Source: JBBQSN01 sp963825505 (GTDB lineage: Bacteria > Actinomycetota > Actinomycetes > Actinomycetales > CAWJMD01). From it: a DNA stretch of 64,000 nucleotides. The DNA lies in contig CAWGTL010000004.1 in NCBI GenBank assembly GCA_963825505.1, forward strand, positions 434,001 through 498,000. Reading direction: 5' to 3'. The notes under the pieces were generated by a model that saw only the letters and a program-made list of their open reading frames with translations, made no database searches and was not told where the DNA came from. Shown here in pieces: positions 35,794 through 44,714 of this stretch (its first letter is position 1; every line of letters starts with the position of its first letter). The position numbers and the translations under genes were made by a program.

Positions 35794-36750
35794 TCACCGG
35801 GGAGCGAGCACGTCGGGCAGCCCCAGCGCCGGGAACCACCGGTACCCGAAGGTCGTGATCTCGGCGATCCGGTCGCCCTCCACGCGCAGCACGTCGAGCT
35901 TGAACGGGCGGAACAGCGCGTCGCCGGGACGACGCAGGTAGCTGGCGGCAGCGGGCATCCGGTTCACGGCGGTCGGCAGCAGCTGCCAGTCGCCGTCGCG
36001 ATCCGGCCCGAACGCCCTCTCCAGCAACGGTTGCAGCTGCTCCAGGCCGTCGATGCACATGGGCTGCGGCGGCATCGTCACCCGCAGGTCGGTGGCTGCC
36101 GTCGCGACGACGGCACGCGGGTCCATCCGCTCGTGCGCGTCGACGAACGCCGCGAGCAGCCGCCTCTCGTCCGGGCCGGGCTCGCGCGCCGTCCAGTCCG
36201 CGCGGTGCGACGGCAGGTGCTGGCGCATCGTCTCGCGGGCCCGCTGGACGGCGCTGTTCGCCGCGGCGACGCTGGTGCCGAGCAGCTGGGCGGTCTCGGC
36301 CGCCGTCAGGCCGAGCACCTCGCGCGCCACGAGGGCGGCCCGCTGCCGCGGCGGCAGCACCTGCAGCGCCACCAGGAACGCCAGCTCGACGGTCTCCCTG
36401 GACACCGCGACGTCGTCGGGGGCGTCGTCGTCGGAGGCGACCTGGTCGAGCAGGGTGTCCGGGTAGGGCGTCAGCCACGCCACCTCGGCCGGCGATGCGA
36501 GGTGGGCCACCCGCCGGCGCCGCGAGCGCGCGAGGTCGAGGCAGACGTTGGTGGCGATCCGGTACAGCCACGCCCGCAGGTGCTCGCCGCCGAACGAGGA
36601 GCGGCTGCGCCACGCCCGCAGGAACGTCTCCTGGACGGCGTCCTCCGCGTCGTCGAACGAGGCGAGCATCCGGTAGCAGTGCACGTGCAGCTCGCGCCGA
36701 TGGGGGCTGGTGAGGCGATCGAAGTCCGCCTCGGCCAGGACGGCGGTCAC
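35794..36750 (-). CDS. ECF sigma factor with SnoaL-like C-terminal domain (SigG-type)
   Basis: 318 residues: region 2 (about 10-80; DDAEDAVQETFLRAWR), region 4 (about 125-185; LPPRQRAALVAREVLGLTAAETAQLL) and a C-terminal NTF2/SnoaL-like domain (about 195-318), an arrangement seen in ECF sigma factors that work without an anti-sigma partner. GTG start overlaps the stop of the VOC gene (GTGA at 36747-36750), so it is co-expressed with it. Confidence 0.9.
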   Translation of the reverse strand: MTAVLAEADFDRLTSPHRRELHVHCYRMLASFDDAEDAVQETFLRAWRSRSSFGGEHLRAWLYRIATNVCLDLARSRRRRVAHLASPAEVAWLTPYPDTLLDQVASDDDAPDDVAVSRETVELAFLVALQVLPPRQRAALVAREVLGLTAAETAQLLGTSVAAANSAVQRARETMRQHLPSHRADWTAREPGPDERRLLAAFVDAHERMDPRAVVATAATDLRVTMPPQPMCIDGLEQLQPLLERAFGPDRDGDWQLLPTAVNRMPAAASYLRRPGDALFRPFKLDVLRVEGDRIAEITTFGYRWFPALGLPDVLAPR

Positions 36751-37163
36751 GACGCCCGCCGGGGCACTTCCTGCACGGCGAACCCGTTGCCGTCGGGGTC
36801 GTCGAAGAAGACGTACGAGCCGAAGTCGCGCCGCTCGGGGTCGGGGCCTGGCGTCATCACGCCCTGGTCGAAGTGCTGCACGCCGCCGTTGACGACGCCC
36901 GCCGCCTCGAGCTGCGCGTGGGCCGCCTCGATGTCCTCGACCACGAGGTGCACGCCGCGCAGCGTCCCGGGCTCGCCGCCTCCCACGCCGACCCCGAAGG
37001 TGAGCGAGCAGGCCGACCCCGGCGGCGTCACCTGCACGACCCGGAACGACTCCCCCATGGCGTGGTCGACGTCCAGGGCGAACCCCAACCGGTCCACGTA
37101 GAACTCCTTGGCGCGGTCCACGTCCGTGACGGGCACCACCACGACCTCGAGCTTCCAGTCCAC
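36747..37163 (-). CDS. VOC (glyoxalase/bleomycin resistance) superfamily protein
   Basis: 138 residues from GTG 37163 with a GGAGGAG site. Two beta-alpha-beta-beta-beta halves: VVVPVTDVDRAKEFYVDRLG and VHLVVEDIEAAHAQLEAAGV, ending FDDPDGNGFAVQEV. Co-transcribed with the ECF sigma factor. Substrate unknown. Confidence 0.88.
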   Translation of the reverse strand: MDWKLEVVVVPVTDVDRAKEFYVDRLGFALDVDHAMGESFRVVQVTPPGSACSLTFGVGVGGGEPGTLRGVHLVVEDIEAAHAQLEAAGVVNGGVQHFDQGVMTPGPDPERRDFGSYVFFDDPDGNGFAVQEVPRRAS

Positions 37164-37267
37164 GACGTCTCCTCCTCGGGTGACGCCACCGTGGCGTCCA
37201 CGAGGGGTAGAACGCCGCGACCGCGCCGGACTCATCGGTGCACCGGTGAGCCGGTGACCGCCTGTCC

Positions 37268-37657
37268 TCAGCCGGGCACCGGGCGGAACCCCGCGCACAC
37301 CACGTGCATCCGGGCGATCCGCCCGTCGCCGTCGAGGTCGAAGTACGCCCGCTGCTCCACGACGTGCAGCCCGCGCGGGTTGCGGACCCGGAGCCGGTAG
37401 TCGACCCGCTGGCGATCGACGACCTCCCCGGTCTCCAGCTGCTCGACGTCCTCGACCACGTCGGCGGGCTCGAACCACCGGTACAGGACGTCGTGGACGG
37501 CCTGCTCCGGCGTGGCGGCCTCCCAGAACCGGCCGGGGGTCATGCCGCGGAAGAGCACCTCGTCGGCGAACAGCCCGACCAGCGCGCCGGTGTCCTTGGC
37601 GGCCAGCGCCCGGACGTACCGGGTGCCGGTGTCCGTCTGCATGTCGGTCTCGCTCAC
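37268..37657 (-). CDS. SnoaL-like/NTF2-fold protein
   Basis: 129 residues from GTG 37657 (an in-frame ATG at 37642 is the alternative). The NTF2-like pattern is RYVRALAAKDTGALVGLFADEVLFRG, followed by a C-terminal sheet. This fold is used by small ketosteroid isomerase-like enzymes and polyketide cyclases. No specific function can be assigned. Confidence 0.75.
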   Translation of the reverse strand: MSETDMQTDTGTRYVRALAAKDTGALVGLFADEVLFRGMTPGRFWEAATPEQAVHDVLYRWFEPADVVEDVEQLETGEVVDRQRVDYRLRVRNPRGLHVVEQRAYFDLDGDGRIARMHVVCAGFRPVPG

Positions 37658-37667
37658 GTCGGCAGGA

Positions 37668-37958
37668 TCAGCCACCGGGTCCGGTGCTGTCGAGAGCCGG
37701 ACGGGCACGGCGCCGGGCGGCCGCCGCGAGACCGGCGGTCGCGGCGACCGTGAGACGGCGCGTGCGGGGGTCGGTGACGACGAAGGAGACGACCAGCGCG
37801 ACCGCCACGAGCACGAGCGCGAGCTGGTAGCCGGTGTACTCCGTCGACCCGCCGGCCGACTGCGACCCGTACCGGGTGGGCACGCAGCCCACCGTGAGGA
37901 AGGGCAGGGCGAACAGGCCGAGGACGACGACGAGCACGACCGAGCGGCTCCAGCGCAT
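37668..37958 (-). CDS. small membrane protein, unknown
   Basis: 96 residues from ATG 37958 with two membrane helices (VVLVVVLGLFALPFLTVGC and LALVLVAVALVVSFVV). A cysteine after the first helix resembles a lipobox but the context is imperfect. Located 10 bases before the SnoaL-like gene, probably co-transcribed. Not recognised. Confidence 0.6.
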   Translation of the reverse strand: MRWSRSVVLVVVLGLFALPFLTVGCVPTRYGSQSAGGSTEYTGYQLALVLVAVALVVSFVVTDPRTRRLTVAATAGLAAAARRRARPALDSTGPGG

Positions 37959-38056
37959 CCGCGCAGGCTGGTGCGGTGGCGCGCTGGTCGCGGGTGTCCG
38001 TGCACAGGGGTAGGAAGGAGGCTCGTGCAGCAACCAGACGACGGAGAGGCTCAGCG

Positions 38057-38716
38057 ATGACGACGGACGCCGACAAGCAGCGGCTCAGCGGGCAGCAGGT
38101 CCTCGACGAGGGGCTCGACGGCTGGCGCGTGGTGCTCGGCAAGCTGGTGGCGCGGTTCGGCACGGGCGACTTCAGCACCGGCGCGCGACTGGTGTCCGAG
38201 ATCGCGCGCGTGGCCGACGAGGCGAACCACCACCCCGACGTCGACCTGCGCTACCCGCACGTGACGGTCACGCTCCTCAGCCACGACGTCGACGCGCTCA
38301 CCGCGCGCGACGTCCGGCTGGCCCGCCGGATCAGCGAGCTCGCGGCGGAGGCCGGCGCGGACCCGGACCCCGCGGCCCCGCAGCTGGTGGAGCTCGCGCT
38401 CGACACCCCCTCCACCGCAACGGTTCTGCCGTTCTGGCAGGCGGTGCTCGGGTACGACGCGAGCAGCGACGACGTCACCGACCCGGCCGGGCGCGGCGTC
38501 CCGCTGTGGTTCCAGGAGACCGAGTCGGCCGAGCCCGACCGCCAGCGCTTCCACGTCGACGTCTCCGTGCCGCACGACCTCGCCCAGCAGCGGATCGCCG
38601 CCGCGATCGACGCGGGCGGCACGCTGGTCGACGACGGTGCCGCGCCGTCGTTCTGGGTGCTCGCCGACGCCGAGGGCAACAAGGCCTGCATCTGCACCTG
38701 GGAGGGCCGCGACTGA
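38057..38716 (+). CDS. 4a-hydroxytetrahydrobiopterin dehydratase fused to a VOC domain
   Basis: 219 residues from ATG 38057 with a GAGAGG site. Residues 1-105 match pterin-4a-carbinolamine dehydratase, with the EANHHPDVDLRYPHVTVTL catalytic histidine block. Residues 110-219 form a glyoxalase-like domain ending EGNKACICTWEG. No phenylalanine hydroxylase is visible nearby, so the pterin role is uncertain; such fusions occur widely in actinobacteria. Confidence 0.88.
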   Translation: MTTDADKQRLSGQQVLDEGLDGWRVVLGKLVARFGTGDFSTGARLVSEIARVADEANHHPDVDLRYPHVTVTLLSHDVDALTARDVRLARRISELAAEAGADPDPAAPQLVELALDTPSTATVLPFWQAVLGYDASSDDVTDPAGRGVPLWFQETESAEPDRQRFHVDVSVPHDLAQQRIAAAIDAGGTLVDDGAAPSFWVLADAEGNKACICTWEGRD

Positions 38717-38758
38717 CCTCGCGCAGCGGGTCCTGCACGCGGCCGGGTTCGAGCTCCG

Positions 38759-41224
38759 CTAGCCGACGTCCTGCACGACCCGTGCTCCTGGTGGGTGAGC
38801 CATCCTGCGCGCGAGATACGGCGCGGTGGCACTGCCCTCGGCCGAGGCGACGTCGGCGGGGGTGCCGGTGGCGACCACCCGTCCGCCCGCATCGCCACCG
38901 CCCGGACCGAGATCGATGACCCAGTCGGCGGTGGCGATCGCGTCGAGGTCGTGCTCGACCAGGACGACGGTGTTGCCGGCCTCGACGAGCCGGTGCAGCT
39001 GTCGCAGGAGCAGGGCGATGTCGGCAGGGTGCAGGCCCGCCGTCGGTTCGTCGAGCAGGTACAGGGCGTGGCCGCGGCGAGCGCGCTGGAGCTCGGTGGC
39101 CAGCTTGATGCGCTGGGCCTCACCACCGCTGAGCTCGGTCGCGGGTTGGCCCAGCCGCAGGTAGCCCAGGCCCACCTCGCGCAGCGTCTCGAGGCTCCTG
39201 GAGGCCGCGGGGACGTCAGCGAGGAACCTCGCCGCGTCGTCGACCGTCATCGCCAGCACGTCGGCGACGGTCTTGCCCTGGTAGGTCACCTCCAGCGTCT
39301 CGGCGTCGTAGCGGGAACCGTGGCAGGTGGGGCACGCCGCGTAGGTCCCCGGCAGGAACAACAGCTCGACAGCCACGAAGCCCTCGCCCTGGCAGGTCTC
39401 GCACCGGCCCTCGGCGACGTTGAACGAGAACCGGCCGGCGCCGTAGCCGCGGGCCTTCGCCTCGTCCGTCGCCGCGAACAGCTTGCGCACGGCATCGAAC
39501 ATCCCCGTGTACGTCGCCAGGTTGGACCGCGGCGTGCGTCCGATGGGGCGCTGGTCGACCAGGACCAGACGATCGAACGACTCGAGCCCCGACGCGTCCT
39601 CCACGTCGATCTCGAGGTCGGCCTGGTCGGGGTCCTCGGGCGCCAGGCCCAGGTGGCACCGCACGAGCTCGGCGAGTACCTGCGTGACCAGCGTGGACTT
39701 GCCCGATCCGGAGACGCCGGTGACGGCGGTCAGCACGCAGAGCGGGATGTCGACCGAGACGTCGGTGAGGTTGTGGCGGGAGATGCCGCGCAGGTGCAGG
39801 TGGCCGTGCGGGGCCCGCGGGGTGTGGTCGAGGGGCTCGGCGCGCCCGAACAGGTACGCGCTCGTCGCGGACTCCTCGACGTCCTGCAGGCCGGACACCG
39901 GCCCGCTGTAGAGCACCCGGCCACCGCCCTCCCCCGCGCCCGGCCCGATGTCGACGACCCAGTCCGCACGTCGGACGACGTCCATGTCGTGCTCGACCAC
40001 GAAGAGCGAGTTCCCCGACGCCTTGAGCCGGGCCAGCACGTCGAGCAGCGGCTCGGCATCGGCCGGGTGCAGGCCGGCCGAGGGCTCGTCCAGCACGTAG
40101 ACCACCCCGAACAGGCCGGACCGCAGCTGGGTGGCGATGCGCAGGCGCTGGGCCTCGCCGGGCGACAGGGTCGTCGAGGAGCGCCCGAGGCTGAGGTAGC
40201 CCAGGCCGAGGTCGAGCAGCACCTCGACGCGCGCGACCAGGTCGGCGCAGATCCGCACCGCCACCTCGTTGGTCTCCTCGGGCAGCTCGGCGACTGGCCG
40301 CAGGGCAGAGACCACCTCGGCGAGCGACATCGCGTTGACCTCGGCGATGGTGAACCCGGCGACGGTGACCGCGAGCGCCTCCGGCCGCAGCCCGCTGCCG
40401 TGGCACTCAGGACACGGCACGCTCCGCACGAACCGCAGCGCCCGTTCGCGCATCCGCTCGCTCGTGGAGTCGGCGAGCACGTGCATGACGTGCTTGCGGG
40501 CGCTCCAGAACTTCCCGTAGTAGCCGTGGTCGACCCGATCACGCTGTGGCTTGATCAGCACCGACGGCTGCTCGTCGGTGAAGAGCAGCCAGTCCCGGTC
40601 CTTCTTCCTCAACCTGCTCCACGGCTCGTCGATGTCGATGTCGAGACCGCTCACGATGCTGCGCAGGTTGGCACCCTGCCAGGCACCTGGCCAGGCCGCG
40701 ATCGCGCCGTCGCGGATGCTCAACGACCGATCCGGGACGAGCAGGTCCTCGGCCACGTCGTGCACCACGCCCAGCCCGTGGCAGCGCGGGCAGGCACCAG
40801 CAGCGGTGTTCGGCGAGAAGGCCTCGGCGGCCAGGTGCGCGGCACCCGATGCGTAGGTCCCCGCTCGTGAGTAGAGCATCCGCAGCAGGTTCGACAGCGT
40901 CGTGATCGTGCCCACCGTCGACCGCGAGCTGGGCGCACCACGCCGCTGCTGGAGGGCGACGGCCGGCGGGAGCCCGGTGATCTCCTGCACGTGCGGGGCA
41001 CCGACCTGTTGAAGCAGCCGACGAGCGTACGGCGCGACCGACTCGAAGTACCGGCGCTGCGCCTCGGCGTACAGCGTGCCGAACGCGAGTGACGACTTGC
41101 CCGAACCCGAGACCCCGGTGAAGGCCACCATGGCGTCGCGCGGGAGGTCGACGTCGACATCGCGCAGGTTGTGCTCGCTGGCACCCCGCACGTGCACGAA
41201 GGTGTCGCTCGGGTCGTAGATCAC
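38759..41224 (-). CDS. UvrA2-type excinuclease/drug-resistance ABC ATPase
   Basis: 821 residues from GTG 41224, shorter than the roughly 950 of housekeeping UvrA. Two ABC modules, each with Walker A (GVSGSGKSSLAFG and GVSGSGKSTLVTQ), zinc-knuckle pairs (CPRCHGLG, CPECHGSG, CETCQGEG with CPTCHGSR) and signatures (TTLSPGEAQRL, TELSGGEAQRI). The size fits the UvrA-like class associated with DNA-binding drug resistance (DrrC/UvrA2). The start is uncertain: no clear ribosome site at the GTG, and the open frame extends about 100 codons upstream without support. Confidence 0.87.
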   Translation of the reverse strand: MIYDPSDTFVHVRGASEHNLRDVDVDLPRDAMVAFTGVSGSGKSSLAFGTLYAEAQRRYFESVAPYARRLLQQVGAPHVQEITGLPPAVALQQRRGAPSSRSTVGTITTLSNLLRMLYSRAGTYASGAAHLAAEAFSPNTAAGACPRCHGLGVVHDVAEDLLVPDRSLSIRDGAIAAWPGAWQGANLRSIVSGLDIDIDEPWSRLRKKDRDWLLFTDEQPSVLIKPQRDRVDHGYYGKFWSARKHVMHVLADSTSERMRERALRFVRSVPCPECHGSGLRPEALAVTVAGFTIAEVNAMSLAEVVSALRPVAELPEETNEVAVRICADLVARVEVLLDLGLGYLSLGRSSTTLSPGEAQRLRIATQLRSGLFGVVYVLDEPSAGLHPADAEPLLDVLARLKASGNSLFVVEHDMDVVRRADWVVDIGPGAGEGGGRVLYSGPVSGLQDVEESATSAYLFGRAEPLDHTPRAPHGHLHLRGISRHNLTDVSVDIPLCVLTAVTGVSGSGKSTLVTQVLAELVRCHLGLAPEDPDQADLEIDVEDASGLESFDRLVLVDQRPIGRTPRSNLATYTGMFDAVRKLFAATDEAKARGYGAGRFSFNVAEGRCETCQGEGFVAVELLFLPGTYAACPTCHGSRYDAETLEVTYQGKTVADVLAMTVDDAARFLADVPAASRSLETLREVGLGYLRLGQPATELSGGEAQRIKLATELQRARRGHALYLLDEPTAGLHPADIALLLRQLHRLVEAGNTVVLVEHDLDAIATADWVIDLGPGGGDAGGRVVATGTPADVASAEGSATAPYLARRMAHPPGARVVQDVG

Positions 41225-41624
41225 GAACCATCTTGACCCGTTGCGCGCGTGAAGGAGACTCGAGGGGCACGGGCTCCGACGGTCTCCTGGACGCCACGGG
41301 GTGACGTCGTCGCGGACGGCGACGCCGAGGACCAGCCGAGAGGTCGGGACAGCTGACCTCTGAGACTGCCGGCTCGACATGCGGTCACCAACGTCGCGAG
41401 ACGAACCTGGCACAGCCCCGCGAAGAGCTCGACCGGAGGGTGCGCTGATGCGCTCGCCTCGACCTATCAGGGTTTCGGCCGATATTCCCCTACAGGACAG
41501 GCACTTTCGCGCATCCCGACGCCGTGTCACCTCGCAGATCCGGAACGATCCGGCCTAGTGCCGGCGCTGTGGACCCACTACGTTGTGGATCACATCGCGA
41601 TCCAGCCCCACCTGTGGAGAACCT
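41225..41624. other. 400-base intergenic region
   Basis: Divergent gap between the UvrA2-type gene and the secreted repeat protein gene. I see no coding potential, RNA gene or clear operator. It is noticeably richer in A and T than the flanking core DNA around 41460-41600. Confidence 0.5.
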
Positions 41625-42941
41625 GTGATCCGTCATCTCACTCGCGCCGTGCTCGTCGTCGCCTTCGTGGCCACCGGCATCAGCCTCTCCGGTTCCGCGG
41701 CCTCCGCCGCCGAGGCCGGCACTGCCGCAGGCATCGCCCCACTGGCCGCACCGGCCTCGCGCACCACGACCTCGACAACGGTGAGAACCGACCTCGACAC
41801 AGGCGAGGTCGTCACGCGAACGCTGGTGAGCGAGTACAACGCGGCTGGCAAGCTCGTGCACTCGCTGGACACCGATGTTCGGGAGAGTGACGGGTGGCTC
41901 CTGGGATCCGGCGAATACACCGCCACCTACGACGCCGCCGGCCGGTTGATCACCGCCGTCACGATCGATTCGCTCGACGGCGACGGGCCGTTGCTGCCGA
42001 CGACGATCGTGGAGACGCTGACCTATACCAACGTCGGCTACGTCGCCACGGTCGTCACCACGGTGGACGCTGAGAGCGACGGCATCATCGAGAGCACAGA
42101 GACCGAGTCGTTCGGCACGGACCGGCGAGGTCGGGTCGTGACGGCGCAGTACGTCACCGAGGGCTTCGGCGAGACCATCACCACCAACGTCTCCACCACG
42201 TACGACGCCCGGGGCAACGTCTTGGCCACCGAGCAAGTCACAGACATCGCTTCCACTCCCCAGAATCCGGATGTCCGCTCGACCGATGCGGCGACGTACA
42301 ACCGCAAGGGCCAGGTCGTGTCCAGCCGCTCCTTCTCCTACAGCTACGACGAGAGCGGAGTGGAGGCGTTGTCGTCGAGGTCGACGTCGGTGCTGACGTA
42401 TGACGGTCGAGGCAACATCCTCACGTTCTCGGCTGAAGCCGACGGGGATGGAGATGGCGTGGCGGAGACCTTCACCGTCGCCACCCACACCTACAACCGC
42501 GCGAACAAGCCGATCCTTCAGATCTCCACGAGCACCGACCCGATCTCGACGACCGAGACGCGGTTGTCCAGCACCTACGACGCACGAGGCCGACTCTCCA
42601 TCGAGGATTCGTTGATCACCGTCAACGACGTCCCTGAACAGGCGAGGCACGTGACCTACGCGTACGACGGCAAGGGACGTCTCGTGCTCTCTGTCAACGA
42701 GTGGGATGACGGCGCCGACGGCATCGTCGACACCACGGACACCGAAACCCAGGGCTTCGACCGGAGGGGCCGGGTCATCAGCGCCTCGACCACGACGTAC
42801 GACAACGTGGCCGACCACCTGCTCGCGTCGAGTCAGACCACCGCGGTCTACACCAGGACGACGGTCACCACGACGATCTCGTTCGATGTCGACGGGGACG
42901 GCACCATCGACCAGACGATCGTCTCCACCGACCCCCTCTGA
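41625..42941 (+). CDS. secreted YD-like repeat protein, unknown function
   Basis: 438 residues from GTG 41625 (GGAG upstream). Signal peptide over about residues 1-30 (cleavage near SAASAAEA). The rest holds about eleven repeats of a YD-like motif (TYDAAGRLI, TYDARGNVL, TYDGRGNIL, TYDARGRLS, AYDGKGRLV, FDRRGRVIS), roughly one per 30-35 residues, alternating with Asp-rich turns (DGDGDGVAE, DVDGDGT) that could bind calcium. It resembles RHS/YD beta-shell proteins but lacks the RHS core and any toxin tip. More A/T than neighbours, suggesting transfer. Stands alone. Confidence 0.8.
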   Translation: MIRHLTRAVLVVAFVATGISLSGSAASAAEAGTAAGIAPLAAPASRTTTSTTVRTDLDTGEVVTRTLVSEYNAAGKLVHSLDTDVRESDGWLLGSGEYTATYDAAGRLITAVTIDSLDGDGPLLPTTIVETLTYTNVGYVATVVTTVDAESDGIIESTETESFGTDRRGRVVTAQYVTEGFGETITTNVSTTYDARGNVLATEQVTDIASTPQNPDVRSTDAATYNRKGQVVSSRSFSYSYDESGVEALSSRSTSVLTYDGRGNILTFSAEADGDGDGVAETFTVATHTYNRANKPILQISTSTDPISTTETRLSSTYDARGRLSIEDSLITVNDVPEQARHVTYAYDGKGRLVLSVNEWDDGADGIVDTTDTETQGFDRRGRVISASTTTYDNVADHLLASSQTTAVYTRTTVTTTISFDVDGDGTIDQTIVSTDPL

Positions 42942-43193
42942 TCCTGGGCGCGACTGCCACGAGGCCCGGTCGTTCACACACGGATCGCGGGTCGCGTACA
43001 CGGCGAACCGGTACACCGAGCGCCTGGCCGAGGCCGGGGAGGGCCGGCGTCCTGGTCTGGCGCGCACCAGAGGTTGCCGGTGCACCCCCGGCCGTACGGA
43101 CCGGGCGATCTGAACGTCCGCGGCATGCCGGGATCGGGCAAGCCATCTGACGACACTGCGTCGACGATTGGTCCGCCCGGGTGACTCGAGGGG

Positions 43194-43475
43194 TCACGAA
43201 GCGGACGGATCGCCGAGACCGAGGAGGGCCGCTCGTTCCCTCTCGGTGAGACCGCCCCAGACGCCGTGCGGCTCGGGGACCGACAGTGCGTGGTGCCGGC
43301 ACCGCATCAGGACGGGGCACGCGTGGCAGACCTGCTTCGCCCGTCGCTCGCGTCGGCGGCGGACGGACGCGCCCTCGCGGTCGGGCCCGACGAAGAGGTG
43401 CTCGTCGCGCTGGCGGCACAGGCCTTCTTCCTGCCACTCCCACGAGGCAAAGCTCGCACCCGGTAGATCCGTCAC
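43194..43475 (-). CDS. WhiB-family iron-sulfur regulator
   Basis: 93 residues from GTG 43475. Four cluster cysteines at 20, 50, 53 and 59 (VCHACPVLMRC) and the GVWGGLTE turn at 71-78 define the family. A basic stretch RRRRERRAK lies just before CxxC. WhiB proteins hold a [4Fe-4S] cluster and bind sigma A. It lies among accessory genes, so its target is unclear. Confidence 0.88.
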   Translation of the reverse strand: MTDLPGASFASWEWQEEGLCRQRDEHLFVGPDREGASVRRRRERRAKQVCHACPVLMRCRHHALSVPEPHGVWGGLTERERAALLGLGDPSAS

Positions 43476-43618
43476 CCGCCAACCCACCCTCTGCCGCTTC
43501 GTCTGCGGTCGAGGACGATTCGATGCGGACGTCGTCTCGGATCGGTGATCGGTGCGATCAGCACCTGAGGGCGCCCGGGGCGGACCCGAGGTGCTACTGC
43601 CGACAGCCGGACGGCTGC

Positions 43619-44536
43619 TCAGTCCATCCTGTCCACGGCATGGCGGATCGCGATGGCAACCCGCTCCGGCATTCCGGCCGTGTCGACCGGAGCGCGTCCT
43701 GCGACCTGACGAGGGATGAAGGACTGCCACTCGAGGTCGAAGCAGAGCAGCGCCCGCAGGTCGGCCCGGCGGTCCACCACGGCGCCCGCGGCACGCTCGT
43801 ACGTCACGAGGTAGTCGTCACCCGTCTTCGCGTCGAACAACACGGTCAGGTTCAGTCTGCAGTGTCCGACATCGCTGCCCCGGCTACCGGTCGCGGCGTT
43901 CGGCCAATCCACGACGCCGGTGAGTCGACCCTCGCACCACAGCACGTTGAAGTGCTGGTAGTCGCCATGGACCAGGACCATCTCCTCGTCCAGCGGTCCT
44001 GAGGCCGCCGCCCGGGCGGCCTCACGCAGGCCGTGGTCAGCCAGCCAGTCCCGGGACCGGTCTGGCGAAGGTGTACGTCCGCGCTCCGCGTACCACCCGT
44101 CCCAGCGAGTGGGCGGCAGCGTGGGTACGGCGTGGATGGCGGCCTGTGTCGTTGCCAATTGGCCCAACCAGGTCTGCATGTCTGCCGGGGTCAGGTCCGG
44201 CTGCCCAGGCAGGGCGGTCGTGAGCGTGCACCGCACCCCCGCCGTTGCGCCGGTCTCGTCCATCGCCAGCAGCTGAGGCGCTGGCACCCCGTGCCCGCGG
44301 ATCGCCTCGAGGGCAACGGCCTCGCGGGCCACCAAGCCCTCCGTCCAGTCCTCCTCCGGCCAGCGTCGCAGCACCACGTCCCGCAGGCCGGTCGGGGAAT
44401 CGACGGTGATCCGGTCCATCTCCGCCGTGATCCCGCCGAAGAGCGGTTCGACCGCGATCACCCGGCCGCGCAGGTGAACGCGGCGCCCCACCCACTCCAG
44501 GACCTGCCGCGTCGGCGGTTCGTACGCGCCTGGCAC
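43619..44536 (-). CDS. aminoglycoside phosphotransferase-family protein
   Basis: 305 residues from GTG 44536; the open frame continues about 70 codons upstream without support. Catalytic loop LVHGDYQHFNVLW and metal motif GVVDWPNAATG near residues 200-230; DVGHCRLNL follows. Substrate unknown. Probable start chosen because homology-like sequence begins at PGAYEPPTRQ. Confidence 0.85.
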   Translation of the reverse strand: MPGAYEPPTRQVLEWVGRRVHLRGRVIAVEPLFGGITAEMDRITVDSPTGLRDVVLRRWPEEDWTEGLVAREAVALEAIRGHGVPAPQLLAMDETGATAGVRCTLTTALPGQPDLTPADMQTWLGQLATTQAAIHAVPTLPPTRWDGWYAERGRTPSPDRSRDWLADHGLREAARAAASGPLDEEMVLVHGDYQHFNVLWCEGRLTGVVDWPNAATGSRGSDVGHCRLNLTVLFDAKTGDDYLVTYERAAGAVVDRRADLRALLCFDLEWQSFIPRQVAGRAPVDTAGMPERVAIAIRHAVDRMD

Positions 44537-44714
44537 CCGCTCATTGTGCCGCCCGGACCCGGATGAGCGTGTCAACGAGATGACGTCGACGTCCCACGCA
44601 CCCATCCGCGCGGCCCTTTCCGCGCCGCGTGCGTCCATGCGCCGCCTGTCCGCCCGAAGGGCTGCTCGCGACGGCCGCCAGAGCCTCTCCCAGTCTGGGC
44701 GGAGCGCAGCGCCG

